64,000 nucleotides of DNA from Sulfurimicrobium sp964384915 (GTDB lineage: Bacteria; Pseudomonadota; Gammaproteobacteria; Burkholderiales; Sulfuricellaceae). The notes under the pieces are model-generated. The model was given only the letters and a program-made list of their open reading frames with translations. It was not told where the DNA came from and did not search any database. The stretch covers positions 61,176 to 125,175 of the forward strand of contig CAYLMA010000008.1 of the NCBI GenBank assembly GCA_964384915.1, given 5' to 3'. Shown here in pieces: positions 42,608 to 51,060 of this stretch. Numbering within the stretch: position 1 is the stretch's first letter; every line of letters begins with the position of its first letter. The position numbers and the translations under genes were made by a program.

Positions 42608-44989
42608 TCAAACCAGGTCGGCGGAGAGCCAGTGCTTGTCCGCCACGTTGACCGGCTTGCTGAAATAGTAACCCTGGCCGTAATTGACGCCCATCTCGAC
42701 CAGCATGGCGATGGTTTCCTCGTCCTCGATGTGCTCGGCGATGGTATGCGCGCCCACCACCTGGGCCAGTTCTCGTATCTGCTCGACGATCTTCACGTCT
42801 TCCTTGTTTTCTTTCAACTGCATGACGAAGCTGCCGTCGATCTTGATGAATTCGGGCCGCAGCTGGCGCAGGTAGCTGTAGGTGGAATAACCGACGCCGA
42901 AGTCGTCCAGCGCCACGTTGCAGCCGTCGGCACGGATCTCGCTGAACATGTGGATGAAATCCTGCGACATCTCGGTGGTCTGGCGCTCGGTGAATTCAAT
43001 CGTGATGGGGCGCCCCTGGGCGATGGGCGAATGCAGCAGGCCGCGCAATTGCTGGGTGAATTCGGGCGCGTAGAAGGAATTCAGGCTGATGTTGACGAAC
43101 AGGTGCACGTTCTTGGGAACCAGGGCCAAGGCCTGGCCGATGACGAACAGGTCCATATCGCGGATCAGGCCCAGATCCTCGGCAATGGGGATGAAATCGT
43201 CCGCAGGCACGAAGAGGTCGCCGCGCCGCATGCGGGTCAGCACCTCGTAGGCGAAAATTTTGCGCGACTTGAGATCGACTATGGGCTGCATGAAAGGCAG
43301 GATCATGCCGGCCGCGATGGCGTTCCGCACCTCGAAGCCCTGCGAGAAGATGTCCATGATGGCCGCGCCGCGCTCCCTGGAAAGCGTGTCGACGCGGTTG
43401 CGGCCGCTTTTTTTGGCGTGGTAGAGCGCCACGTCGGCGGCGCGCACCAGATCCTGCGGCTGTTTTCCGTGCACGGGGGCCACCGCGATGCCGATCGAGG
43501 TCTGCACGGTGAGCTGGCCGACGGGGAGAGGGATGATGATGCGGCTGAGATCGTCGTGGATCATGTGGCCGATCCTGTCCGCATCCACTTCGCTCACGTT
43601 TTGCAGCAACAGCGCGAACTCGTCGCCTGCGATGCGCGCCACTGTGCCGCCTTGGTGCGCGTTGGCGCTCAGCGCGTTGGCCACGGTGCGCAGCACTTCA
43701 TCGCCGACCGGATGGCCGTAGGTGTCGTTGATGAACTTGAACCCGTCGATGTCCACGACCATCAGCGCCAGGGAGTGGCCCTTGTGCAGATTCATGTGCA
43801 GCAGGTTTTCCAGCAAGCTGTCGAAGTGGCGGCGGTTGTAGACTCCGGTAAGCGGGTCGGTAATGGTGAGCCGATACAGATCCTGCTCATGCTGGCGCTG
43901 CAGTTCCTGCAAACGCAGGGTTTCGCTGATGTCTTCAAGCGTGCTGATCACTCCCAGGAAAACGCCATTTTCGTCGTGCTGCAGGGAAGTTCGCATCTGC
44001 ATCCATACCGATCGGCCATCCTGGGCGCGCACTTCGAGCTGCAATTCGGAGAGCGGGATGTATTCCAGCCGCCCGGCTTCGAAATAGGCCATTTGCTTGG
44101 GCTGCGCCAGGAATTCGGCAAAGGGGCGGTGCAACGTGGTTTCTGTTGCATAGCCGGTGAGCGCTTCCCAGGCCGGGTTGAGGAAGGAAACGAGGCCGTT
44201 GTGGTCGACTTCCAGCAGCACTTCCTGCATGTTGTTCACCAGGTTGCGCAGCTTGAGCTCGTTTTCCGCCAACTGGCCGCGCGTTTCCTCCAGGTCACGA
44301 ATCTGCTGGCGCATGGTCTTGGCGCTTTCGATGAAGGCGTCCGAGAGGTTTTTTACTTCCTCGCTGGCATTGGCTTCCGTTGCCAGCATGGTTTTTTCCC
44401 AGTTGCCTTGCGAAACCTCCCTGGCCAGGGCGGCCAGCGGGGTAAGCGGCGCCATCACCGACCGCACCAGCAACTGGATCGCGATCAGGTCCACGCCCAG
44501 CAGCAGCATGAAGAGGTAGGAGACGTCGTTGAGCAGGCTCTGGATCTTCTCGTTGAGCGGATCGTCGGAAAGCTCGATGGTGATCAGGCCCAGTGGACCC
44601 TGTTCCGATTTGAGCCCGGCACTGATTCTGGGCCGGGCCGCTGCGGCCTGTAACCAGCCGGCCACGGGGTGCAGATCGCTGCTTTCCTTGGCCTGCTGGA
44701 ACAGCACATTGCCTGCGCTATCCTTGACCGTGATGCCCGACACGGCGCGATCGCCGAGCATGGACACAAGGTAAGCCGGGATGCCGGCCGGGTCGTGCCG
44801 GATGAGGTTTGATACGGCCGGGGCGGTAATTCCGATCATCTTGTGCCCCAGCACCTGGCGATTGGTAAGCTCGTTGCCCACCTGCTGTATCAGCAGGTAG
44901 AGGGCGAACAGGCCAACCACGCTCAACTGCAGCAGGGCGATGGCGAGCATGATGCGCTTGTGCAGGGTGCGCGGTTGGAAGCGTTTCAT
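42608..44989 (-). CDS. Membrane PAS-GGDEF-EAL protein
   Basis: 793 residues. Layout: membrane segment near residue 12-32, periplasmic sensor, second membrane segment near 165-180 (YLFMLLLGVDLIAIQLLV), HAMP-like linker, coiled coil (EETRGQLAENELKLRNLVNN), PAS (about 245-360), GGDEF domain and EAL domain. The cyclase loop reads AGDEF (RIAGDEFALLLQNV) and the phosphodiesterase motif EVL (FAYEVLTRMRR), with DDFGVGYSTYSYL and KIDGSF intact. Both changes are known to be tolerated in some active enzymes, so the balance of making and breaking cyclic di-GMP cannot be read. Confidence 0.92.
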   Translation of the reverse strand: MKRFQPRTLHKRIMLAIALLQLSVVGLFALYLLIQQVGNELTNRQVLGHKMIGITAPAVSNLIRHDPAGIPAYLVSMLGDRAVSGITVKDSAGNVLFQQAKESSDLHPVAGWLQAAAARPRISAGLKSEQGPLGLITIELSDDPLNEKIQSLLNDVSYLFMLLLGVDLIAIQLLVRSVMAPLTPLAALAREVSQGNWEKTMLATEANASEEVKNLSDAFIESAKTMRQQIRDLEETRGQLAENELKLRNLVNNMQEVLLEVDHNGLVSFLNPAWEALTGYATETTLHRPFAEFLAQPKQMAYFEAGRLEYIPLSELQLEVRAQDGRSVWMQMRTSLQHDENGVFLGVISTLEDISETLRLQELQRQHEQDLYRLTITDPLTGVYNRRHFDSLLENLLHMNLHKGHSLALMVVDIDGFKFINDTYGHPVGDEVLRTVANALSANAHQGGTVARIAGDEFALLLQNVSEVDADRIGHMIHDDLSRIIIPLPVGQLTVQTSIGIAVAPVHGKQPQDLVRAADVALYHAKKSGRNRVDTLSRERGAAIMDIFSQGFEVRNAIAAGMILPFMQPIVDLKSRKIFAYEVLTRMRRGDLFVPADDFIPIAEDLGLIRDMDLFVIGQALALVPKNVHLFVNISLNSFYAPEFTQQLRGLLHSPIAQGRPITIEFTERQTTEMSQDFIHMFSEIRADGCNVALDDFGVGYSTYSYLRQLRPEFIKIDGSFVMQLKENKEDVKIVEQIRELAQVVGAHTIAEHIEDEETIAMLVEMGVNYGQGYYFSKPVNVADKHWLSADLV

Positions 44990-45047
44990 CGTGTGGCCCG
45001 AGTGGAATGCGGGGGGGTGGCCTGGTGTCTGATTAGGTATGCTAAAG

Positions 45048-45812
45048 CTATTCTAAGGTTGGCAGGAAATAATTTCCATCACTTGTTTTTATATGCTGAA
45101 ACCCGCACTGGTAAAGGTTTTCCATGTTTTTTCCGGAGATCATCCGGGCGCTTTCGCCGCTCCGGATTTTGCCATCGTCATGAACCAGCAGGGCGTGGCT
45201 GCAAAAGTGGCCGGCCCAGGCAATATCGTGCAATACCATGACTACGGTTTTATGCCGGCGGCTGGCGAGTTCGCGCAACAGTTTCATCGTCGCGAGCTGG
45301 TGCGGCAGGTCGAGGTGTTGCAGCGGTTCATCGAGAAACAGGATGCCGGTTTCCTGTGCCAGCAGTTGCGCAATGCGCGCGCGCTGGCGTTCGCCGCCGG
45401 AGAGCGTGGCGAATGATTGCGCCTGTGCCTGGGAGATCCCGGCCTGTTCCAGGGCCTGGCGGGCGGCCTGGAGATCGCTGTCGTCCGGCCGCCAGCTGCC
45501 GGCATGCGGGAAACGTCCCAGCAGCACATAGTCCAGCACCGGCCCGGAAAAGGACGTGCTCTCTTCCTGCAGCAGCACGCCGATGCGCTGCGCCAGGCTT
45601 CTGGGCGGGATGGCGGCGAGCGGCTTGCCATCAAGCTGGATATGGCCCGAAGCGGGTTTCGAGAGTCCGCTCAGGGCATGCATCAGGGTGGTCTTGCCGC
45701 TGCCGTTCTTGCCCAGGATGGCCCAGCACTGGCCCGCCTCGAAAGTCAGCGTCAAATCCCGGCACAGCACTTTTCCGGGAACCGTCAGATGGAGGTTTTG
45801 AACTTGCAGCAT
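45048..45812 (-). CDS. BtuD/FecE-type ABC transporter ATPase
   Basis: 254 residues. Walker A AILGKNGSGKTTLMHALSGL near residue 35, ABC signature LSGGERQRARIAQLLAQETG near 138 and Walker B ILFLDEPLQHLDL. It powers the adjacent FecCD-type permease. The start overlaps the permease stop by one base (TGATG). Confidence 0.92.
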   Translation of the reverse strand: MLQVQNLHLTVPGKVLCRDLTLTFEAGQCWAILGKNGSGKTTLMHALSGLSKPASGHIQLDGKPLAAIPPRSLAQRIGVLLQEESTSFSGPVLDYVLLGRFPHAGSWRPDDSDLQAARQALEQAGISQAQAQSFATLSGGERQRARIAQLLAQETGILFLDEPLQHLDLPHQLATMKLLRELASRRHKTVVMVLHDIAWAGHFCSHALLVHDDGKIRSGESARMISGKNMENLYQCGFQHIKTSDGNYFLPTLE

Positions 45813-46759
45813 CAGCGCCGCCGGGACAGCAGGAACAGCAGCAGGGGGACGCCGGTCAGGGCGGTCAGCACGCCGACCGGAAGCTGCTGCGGCGCGGCCA
45901 GGGTGCGCGCCAGGGTGTCGGCCAGGGTGAGGAAGCTGCCTCCCAGCAGGATGGCGCCGGGAACCAGCCAGCGATGGCTGTCCATGCCCGCCAAGCGCAG
46001 CAGGTGGGGGATGACCAGGCCGACGAAGCCGATGCTGCCGGCCTCCAGCACCGCCGCCGTGGTGGCCACGGCGGCGATGAGATAAATGGCGCCCTGAACG
46101 GGCCGCACCGCTACACCCAGCGATTTGGCCTTGAGTTCTCCGATCGCCAGTACATCCAGATGGCGGGCAAGCAGGCCGCCGGCAATGCCCGTGACCAGCA
46201 GGGCGGCCCAGGTCAGCCCGGGCGACTGGGCATAGGACAGGTCGCCCATGAGCCAGTACAGCATGCCGTGGACGCCGGCGCTGGGCGCAATGCTGAGCAA
46301 GAGGCTGATGAGCGCGCCGAATCCGGCGGACAGGGCGATGCCGGTGAGCAGCAGGTGGTGGATGCTCCAGGCGTGGCGGCGGAAGCTCAGCGCCGGCACC
46401 AGGAGCAGCGCGAGCAGCGCGCCGCCGAGGGCGGAGAACTTGACGGCGGCGGCCAGCCCCAGCAGCATCGCGCCCAGCGCGCCTGCCGCGGCACCGCCGG
46501 AAATGCCCAGCAGGTAAGGGTCGGCAAGGGGATTGCGCAGCAGCACCTGGAGCAGCACGCCGGACAGCGCCAGCAGGGCGCCGCAGGCAAAGGCGCTGGC
46601 GGCGCGCGGCGCGCGCAGCTGCCAGAGGATTTCCTGTTGCGATTCGCTGCCGTGCAGCAGTTGTGCCAGGGAAAGATCCGCGCTGCCGGAGAGCAGCGCG
46701 CCCAGGATGCTGATGGGCGCCAGCAGCAGGAGCGCGAAAAACAGCAGGCGCTGGGGCAT
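45812..46759 (-). CDS. BtuC/FecCD-type ABC transporter permease
   Basis: About 315 residues with many membrane helices and the FecCD motifs RAASAFACGALLALSGVLLQ, and GSFLTLADTLARTLAAPQQL. Imports a corrinoid, siderophore or heme; no periplasmic binding-protein gene is next to it. ATG at 46759 is chosen; a TTG at 46837 would add 26 residues without a ribosome site. A CbiM-like gene lies nearby, so a cobalt/cobalamin link is possible. Confidence 0.86.
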   Translation of the reverse strand: MPQRLLFFALLLLAPISILGALLSGSADLSLAQLLHGSESQQEILWQLRAPRAASAFACGALLALSGVLLQVLLRNPLADPYLLGISGGAAAGALGAMLLGLAAAVKFSALGGALLALLLVPALSFRRHAWSIHHLLLTGIALSAGFGALISLLLSIAPSAGVHGMLYWLMGDLSYAQSPGLTWAALLVTGIAGGLLARHLDVLAIGELKAKSLGVAVRPVQGAIYLIAAVATTAAVLEAGSIGFVGLVIPHLLRLAGMDSHRWLVPGAILLGGSFLTLADTLARTLAAPQQLPVGVLTALTGVPLLLFLLSRRR

Positions 46760-46905
46760 CTTCAAAAGGGCGTTGAAAAACGTTGCGAGAGGGCGAAAGG
46801 CAAGGAGAAAACGGGCGGGAAAGCGGAGTTTACCCAAAGTAAATGAGCATTCTGAGCCTGTTTTTGACGCAGCATTACGTTCTCGCAGTAGTTTTGAAAT
46901 GCCCT

Positions 46906-47568
46906 TTAGCGCAGGCTGATGACCGGCCAGCCATGGGTTTCCGCGTGGGCCTTGAGGGTGGGGTCGGGATCGACCGCGACCGGCTTGCTGACGCGCTGCA
47001 GCAGCGGCAGGTCGTTGAGAGAGTCGCTGTAGAACCAGCTCTCGCCCACGTCTTCCCAGCGCAGTCCGCGGTTGGCCAGCCAGCCGTCGAGGCGGGTGAT
47101 CTTGCCTTCGCGGAAGGAGGGGATGCCGCTCACCTTGCCGCTGAACTCGCCCATGATTTGTTCGGGTTCGGTGGCGATCAGGTGCTCCACGCCGAACTCC
47201 CGGGCGATGGGCGCGGTGACGAAGCTGTTGGTGGCGGTGATGATGGCGACCAGGTCGGCGTCAAGCAGGTGCTGCCTCACCAGCTCCCGGCCCTTGGCGG
47301 TGACGATGGGCAGGATCTTCCGCTGCATGAAGTCCCGGTGCCAGAGATCGAGCTGGCTGCGCGGATGGCGCGCCAGCGGCTTCAACTGGAAATCGAGGAA
47401 TTCGTGGATGTCGAGCGTGCCGGCCTTGTACTGGTCGTAGAATGCCTGGTTGCGCGCTTCGTAGACTTCCTGGTCGAGCACCCCCTGTTCGATCAGGAAC
47501 TGGGCCCATTCGAAATCGCTGTCCCCGGCGAGCAGTGTGTTGTCCAGATCGAAAAGTGCCAGACGCAA
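46906..47568 (-). CDS. HAD-IB family phosphatase (SerB-like)
   Basis: 220 residues. Motif I LFDLDNTLLAGDSDFEWAQF (nucleophile DxDxT), motif II AIITATNSF and motif III with YSDSLNDLPLL. This subfamily is related to phosphoserine phosphatase but also includes histidinol-phosphatases; the substrate is not clear. The start is TTG (47568) with GGAG ten bases before it. Confidence 0.88.
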   Translation of the reverse strand: MRLALFDLDNTLLAGDSDFEWAQFLIEQGVLDQEVYEARNQAFYDQYKAGTLDIHEFLDFQLKPLARHPRSQLDLWHRDFMQRKILPIVTAKGRELVRQHLLDADLVAIITATNSFVTAPIAREFGVEHLIATEPEQIMGEFSGKVSGIPSFREGKITRLDGWLANRGLRWEDVGESWFYSDSLNDLPLLQRVSKPVAVDPDPTLKAHAETHGWPVISLR

Positions 47569-47620
47569 GATTTTTACTCCCCTTGAAATATGGCTTCAAA
47601 GTATAGCGTAAAATCGCGCC

Positions 47621-48286
47621 ATGAATTTCCCCGACGGCCTGCTTCCAACTTCCTGGCAATGGTTTGCGCACCTGTGGTTCGCCGGGGTGTTGGCCTGGTC
47701 CGTGCGTGCCGCGCCCTGGCGGCGCCTGCGCGACAACGAACAGCTGCACCTTTTCCTGGCCATGTGCGTGGCCCTGATGCTGCTGTGGAGCATCAAGACC
47801 GGCATCAGGCCGGGGCTGAATTTCCACCTCCTCGGCGCCACGGTCTTTACCCTCATGTTCGGCCCCTGGCTGGCGATCGCGGGTTTGGGGCTGGTGTTGC
47901 TGGGGGTGACTTTGTCCGGACTGAGCGGGTGGGAGAATTTTTCCGTCAATGGCCTGCTGATGGGCGTGCTGCCGGTGGCGGCGAGCTATTTCATCTACCG
48001 CCTGGTGGACAGCAAGCTGCCCAACCATTTTTTCGTCTATATTTTCCTCAATGCCTTTGTCGGCGCGGCGATTGCCATGGCCCTGACCGGCCTGGCGGCG
48101 ACCGGGCTGCTGGCGCTGGCGGGCGCCTATTCGGCGGATTACCTGATCAGCAATTACCTGCCCTATTTCCTCCTCATGGGCTGGTCGGAAGCCCTGCTCA
48201 GCGGCATGATGCTGACCTTGCTGGTGGTGTACCGCCCGCAATGGGTGGCGACCTTCGACGATGCGCGCTATATTCGCAACAAATAG
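47621..48286 (+). CDS. CbiM-like energy-coupling-factor S component
   Basis: 221 residues, at least six hydrophobic segments (LHLFLAMCVALMLLWSIKTG; LVLLGVTLSGLSGWENFSVN; YIFLNAFVGAAIAMALTGLA). The start MNFPDGLLPTSWQWFAHLWF resembles CbiM cobalt-transport subunits, which place an N-terminal Met-His motif; here residue 2 is Asn, so metal choice is uncertain. Divergent from the HAD phosphatase. Confidence 0.82.
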   Translation: MNFPDGLLPTSWQWFAHLWFAGVLAWSVRAAPWRRLRDNEQLHLFLAMCVALMLLWSIKTGIRPGLNFHLLGATVFTLMFGPWLAIAGLGLVLLGVTLSGLSGWENFSVNGLLMGVLPVAASYFIYRLVDSKLPNHFFVYIFLNAFVGAAIAMALTGLAATGLLALAGAYSADYLISNYLPYFLLMGWSEALLSGMMLTLLVVYRPQWVATFDDARYIRNK

Positions 48287-48304
48287 CCCAGAGGTTCCTA
48301 CAGG

Positions 48305-48808
48305 ATGCTGAAACAGATTGTTATTGCCGCCATCATGGCGATGTCGCTGCATGGCGCGCAGGCGGCAGGAACCAGGGATTTGCCCCCGGTCGTGATCTAC
48401 GGGCCGGACCCCTGCCTGGCCTGCATGGAATGGGCTTATCATCTGATGGAGAACGGTTTTACCGTGAGCTTCCAGGCCACGCGCGACATGGCGGCTCTCA
48501 AGCGCCGCCTTGGCGTCCCGCGCAAGGTGGAATCCGTGCTGACCGCGAAAATCGGACGCTATTTTGTCGAGGGACACGTCCCGGCCGGGGACATCAAGCA
48601 ACTGCTCAAGGAAAGCCCAAAGGCGCGCGGCCTGGCCGTGCCGGGCTTGCCGCTCGGGGCGCCGGGCTTCGAGGGCGGCGACCCCACTTGCGAGGCGGGC
48701 TGCACGATCGTCGATGCGGCAAGCTCGGAGCGCGAGTCCCAGCGCGAGCTGTACGACACCCTGCTGGTGGCGCCCGACGGCAAGACCAGCGTCTTTGCGA
48801 GGCATTGA
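48305..48808 (+). CDS. DUF411-family exported metal-binding-like protein
   Basis: 167 residues with signal peptide (cleaved after AQA, about residue 20). The family hallmark is a CxxC-type motif (C37 and C40 in GPDPCLACMEWAYHLMENGF), with ERHVPAGDIKQLLKE-type wording and AVPGLPLGAPGFEGGD. Members sit beside copper or other metal resistance genes. Classical members have CGCC at this point; here DPCLAC. 19 bases from the permease gene stop. Confidence 0.85.
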   Translation: MLKQIVIAAIMAMSLHGAQAAGTRDLPPVVIYGPDPCLACMEWAYHLMENGFTVSFQATRDMAALKRRLGVPRKVESVLTAKIGRYFVEGHVPAGDIKQLLKESPKARGLAVPGLPLGAPGFEGGDPTCEAGCTIVDAASSERESQRELYDTLLVAPDGKTSVFARH

Positions 48809-48813
48809 AGCGA

Positions 48814-48879
48814 TTAGCTATCAGCGGTCAGCAATCAGCCTTCAGCCAAACCGGTTCTGCTGACCGCTGAAAGCTAATT
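48814..48879. repeat. Inverted repeat, family E, between convergent genes
   Basis: TTAGCTATCAGCGGTCAGCA and TGCTGACCGCTGAAAGCTAA are inverted arms. It lies between the DUF411 stop and the flavoprotein stop, so it may also terminate both. Confidence 0.7.
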
Positions 48880-50181
48880 CCTGAACGCCAGGAATTCCCC
48901 GAACATGGCACGGGCCCACTGGACATCCTCTCCCCTCGGGTTCGGGTCGTGGTTTTGCTTGACGCTTTGTACGATGAGGCCGTCGCCGCGGAAGCGGTAG
49001 CGGGATTCGACGCGGGTCATTTCCAGCGGTTCGATGCGCGTGAACACGTAGCAGGTGCTGTCGGGGAGCAGTTTCTCGGCCGAGATGCCCCTGGCGCGGG
49101 CGGCGATTTCGCGCGCGGCGATGCGCCCCTGGCGGCTGGCCATCTGGCCGGTCTTGGGATAATGGCCGAAGAGCGGGGACACCTTGTCTATCATGTCGCC
49201 GATCAGGAATACCTTCTCATCCTCCCGCGCGTGCAGGTGAACCGGGTGCTGGTCGGCCCAGCCGCTGGGTTTTCCGTCATCTTCTCTGGTGATCAAGCCT
49301 GCTTTCCACGCCAGATCGCCCGCTTGCTGCGGCGCCATGAGGATGGCGTCGTCGAAGCGGAAATCGTCTACTTCGGTCTGGAGGGTCCGGTTGAAGGGGT
49401 CGATGGACTTCACCCGTGTTTCTGGCAGATAGGTGATCTGGTCCGGGTACTGCTCGCTGAAAATCCGGCCGAACCCCATCACGTGCGAATTGGGGTCGAG
49501 GACGATCAGCCTGCTCTTGATTTTGCGCGACTTGAGCAGCGAACCGATCATGCATGCCCGTTCGTAGGGCGAGGGCGGGCAGCGGTAGGGCATGGGCGGC
49601 AGGGTCATGACGAGGTCGCCGCCCTTGAAGTTGTCGAGCTTTGCCTTGAGCGCCCGCTGTTCGCCGCCGGGGATGTAGGCGCAGGGATAGTGCTTCAGGC
49701 TGTGCTCGGCCGCGTGCCGGTCATCGCCGTACCAGGCCGCGTAGTCGTAGCGGATGCCGACGGCGAGAATCAGCCAGTCGTAATCCAGCGTGCCCAGATG
49801 GGTGACGACGCGCTGCCGGTCGCGGTCGATGTCGCTGACTTCCGCCTGGATGAAGGTGTAGCCGTAGGCGCCGGCGGCGGCCTGGTAGTCGTGCGCGAGG
49901 TACTTGTCGTCCGCCAGGCCGGTCAGCCACTTGTTGCTCAAGGGCAGGGACCAGAAGGACGGATTCTTCTCCAGCAGCACCACTTCCAATTCGGGCGCCA
50001 GATCGCGCAGGTGACGCGCGGCGCTCAAGCCCCCCCAGCCGCCGCCGACGATGACTACCCGGCGGTTTTTAGCGGGGGGCAGGAGTTGCTGCGAAACGCC
50101 GATCAGGGGTGCCGCGTGTGCTGAAAGAGATGCGCAAAGGGCGGCGGAGGCGGCGAGGAAATTGCGGCGGCTGAAAGTCAT
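48874..50181 (-). CDS. Flavocytochrome c sulfide dehydrogenase-like flavoprotein
   Basis: 435 residues with a twin-arginine signal (MTFSRRNFLAASAALCASLS). FAD site VVIVGGGWGGLSAARHLRDL. One redox Cys is seen at C201 in MPYRCPPSPYERA, the position of Cys161 in FccB. Where FccB has its partner Cys in GWC, this protein reads GWAD (A309), so the classical redox pair is broken. It may have a changed activity or be an SQR/FccB relative of unknown use. No adjacent diheme cytochrome c gene is seen. The AAGG ribosome block of a family B repeat precedes the ATG. Confidence 0.8.
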   Translation of the reverse strand: MTFSRRNFLAASAALCASLSAHAAPLIGVSQQLLPPAKNRRVVIVGGGWGGLSAARHLRDLAPELEVVLLEKNPSFWSLPLSNKWLTGLADDKYLAHDYQAAAGAYGYTFIQAEVSDIDRDRQRVVTHLGTLDYDWLILAVGIRYDYAAWYGDDRHAAEHSLKHYPCAYIPGGEQRALKAKLDNFKGGDLVMTLPPMPYRCPPSPYERACMIGSLLKSRKIKSRLIVLDPNSHVMGFGRIFSEQYPDQITYLPETRVKSIDPFNRTLQTEVDDFRFDDAILMAPQQAGDLAWKAGLITREDDGKPSGWADQHPVHLHAREDEKVFLIGDMIDKVSPLFGHYPKTGQMASRQGRIAAREIAARARGISAEKLLPDSTCYVFTRIEPLEMTRVESRYRFRGDGLIVQSVKQNHDPNPRGEDVQWARAMFGEFLAFRN

Positions 50182-50198
50182 GCGTTAAACCTTATTTG

Positions 50199-50323
50199 AA
50201 CCACGGGGAACACGGGGGGCACGGGGTTAAAATTATCATGTTACATATTTCTGCCCACGTACTGACTATGTAAATAGGTGGAAGCCCCAAGTCCTTGTTT
50301 TCCCCCGTGTGCCCCGCGGTTAA
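50199..50323. repeat. Inverted repeat, family B, in front of the flavoprotein gene
   Basis: AACCACGGGGAACACGGGGG and CCCCCGTGTGCCCCGCGGTT are inverted. The gap continues to the ankyrin gene with a REP-like element. Confidence 0.8.
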
Positions 50324-50364
50324 CCGGTTTTTAGACTATTGATATGGAACGAATTATCCGTGAA

Positions 50365-50412
50365 TGTAGGTCGGCCTTCAGCCCGACATGTCGGCCTAAA
50401 GGCCGACCTACA
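50365..50412. repeat. REP-like palindrome (family F)
   Basis: TGTAGGTCGGCCTTCAGCCC and the inverted GGCCTAAAGGCCGACCTACA around GACATGTC. This form is common as a repetitive extragenic palindrome in Betaproteobacteria. Confidence 0.8.
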
Positions 50413-50434
50413 GTCCGGAATAAAATGTGCCGGA

Positions 50435-50977
50435 TCAATAATCCAGCAGTTTCTTGATGTCGCTATTTTCAGCCTGGATACATTTTTCGCCCGCCTTGCA
50501 GCCCTTCAGCATCCACAGTGAAATGAGCCCGATGACATCGTCGGCGCGTGACTTGCGCGCCATGGCAACCGGCGTGCGCCCGCCCGTCGAAACGGCGCTG
50601 ACGTCAGCGCCAGCTTCCAGCAGCAGTTTCGAATGCTCGAACTTGTTCGAGTAGGCAGCCATGTGCAGCGGCGTGTTCCCGTCCATATCCTTGGCATTGA
50701 CGTCCGCCCCCGCCGCCAGCAGCGCTTGCAGGGCGCTGACATCGGGGTTGGTCGCCGCCATGTGCAGCGGCGTGCTGCCGAGGCCGGTGCGCGCATCGCG
50801 CATCGCGGGGTTGGCCTTGATGATGCGGGTGATCTCCCCGCCTTTGCCCATCCTGGCGACATCGTGGATGATCTGGTCGTTCTGGCCGAGTGCTTCCTGC
50901 GCCTGCGCGGCTGGCGCCAGCGCGAAGGCCAGCGCTGCCGCCAGCCATCCTGCCCATGAGTAAATTCCGGATTTCAA
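50435..50977 (-). CDS. Exported ankyrin-repeat protein
   Basis: 180 residues. A signal peptide (WLAAALAFALAPAAQAQEAL) is followed by about three ankyrin repeats (GSTPLHMAATNPDVSALQAL, GNTPLHMAAYSNKFEHSKLL, GRTPVAMARKSRADDVIGLI). It probably works in the periplasm as a protein-binding scaffold. The stretch of 60 bases downstream carries the REP-like palindrome. Partner unknown. Confidence 0.88.
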   Translation of the reverse strand: MKSGIYSWAGWLAAALAFALAPAAQAQEALGQNDQIIHDVARMGKGGEITRIIKANPAMRDARTGLGSTPLHMAATNPDVSALQALLAAGADVNAKDMDGNTPLHMAAYSNKFEHSKLLLEAGADVSAVSTGGRTPVAMARKSRADDVIGLISLWMLKGCKAGEKCIQAENSDIKKLLDY

Positions 50978-51060
50978 TTTGATGTTCTCCTGATCAACAG
51001 AAAATCGCCTGTTCGTGTAGACAAGCTACTGAATTGTGTTTCGTGGCGCAAGCCTGCGTT

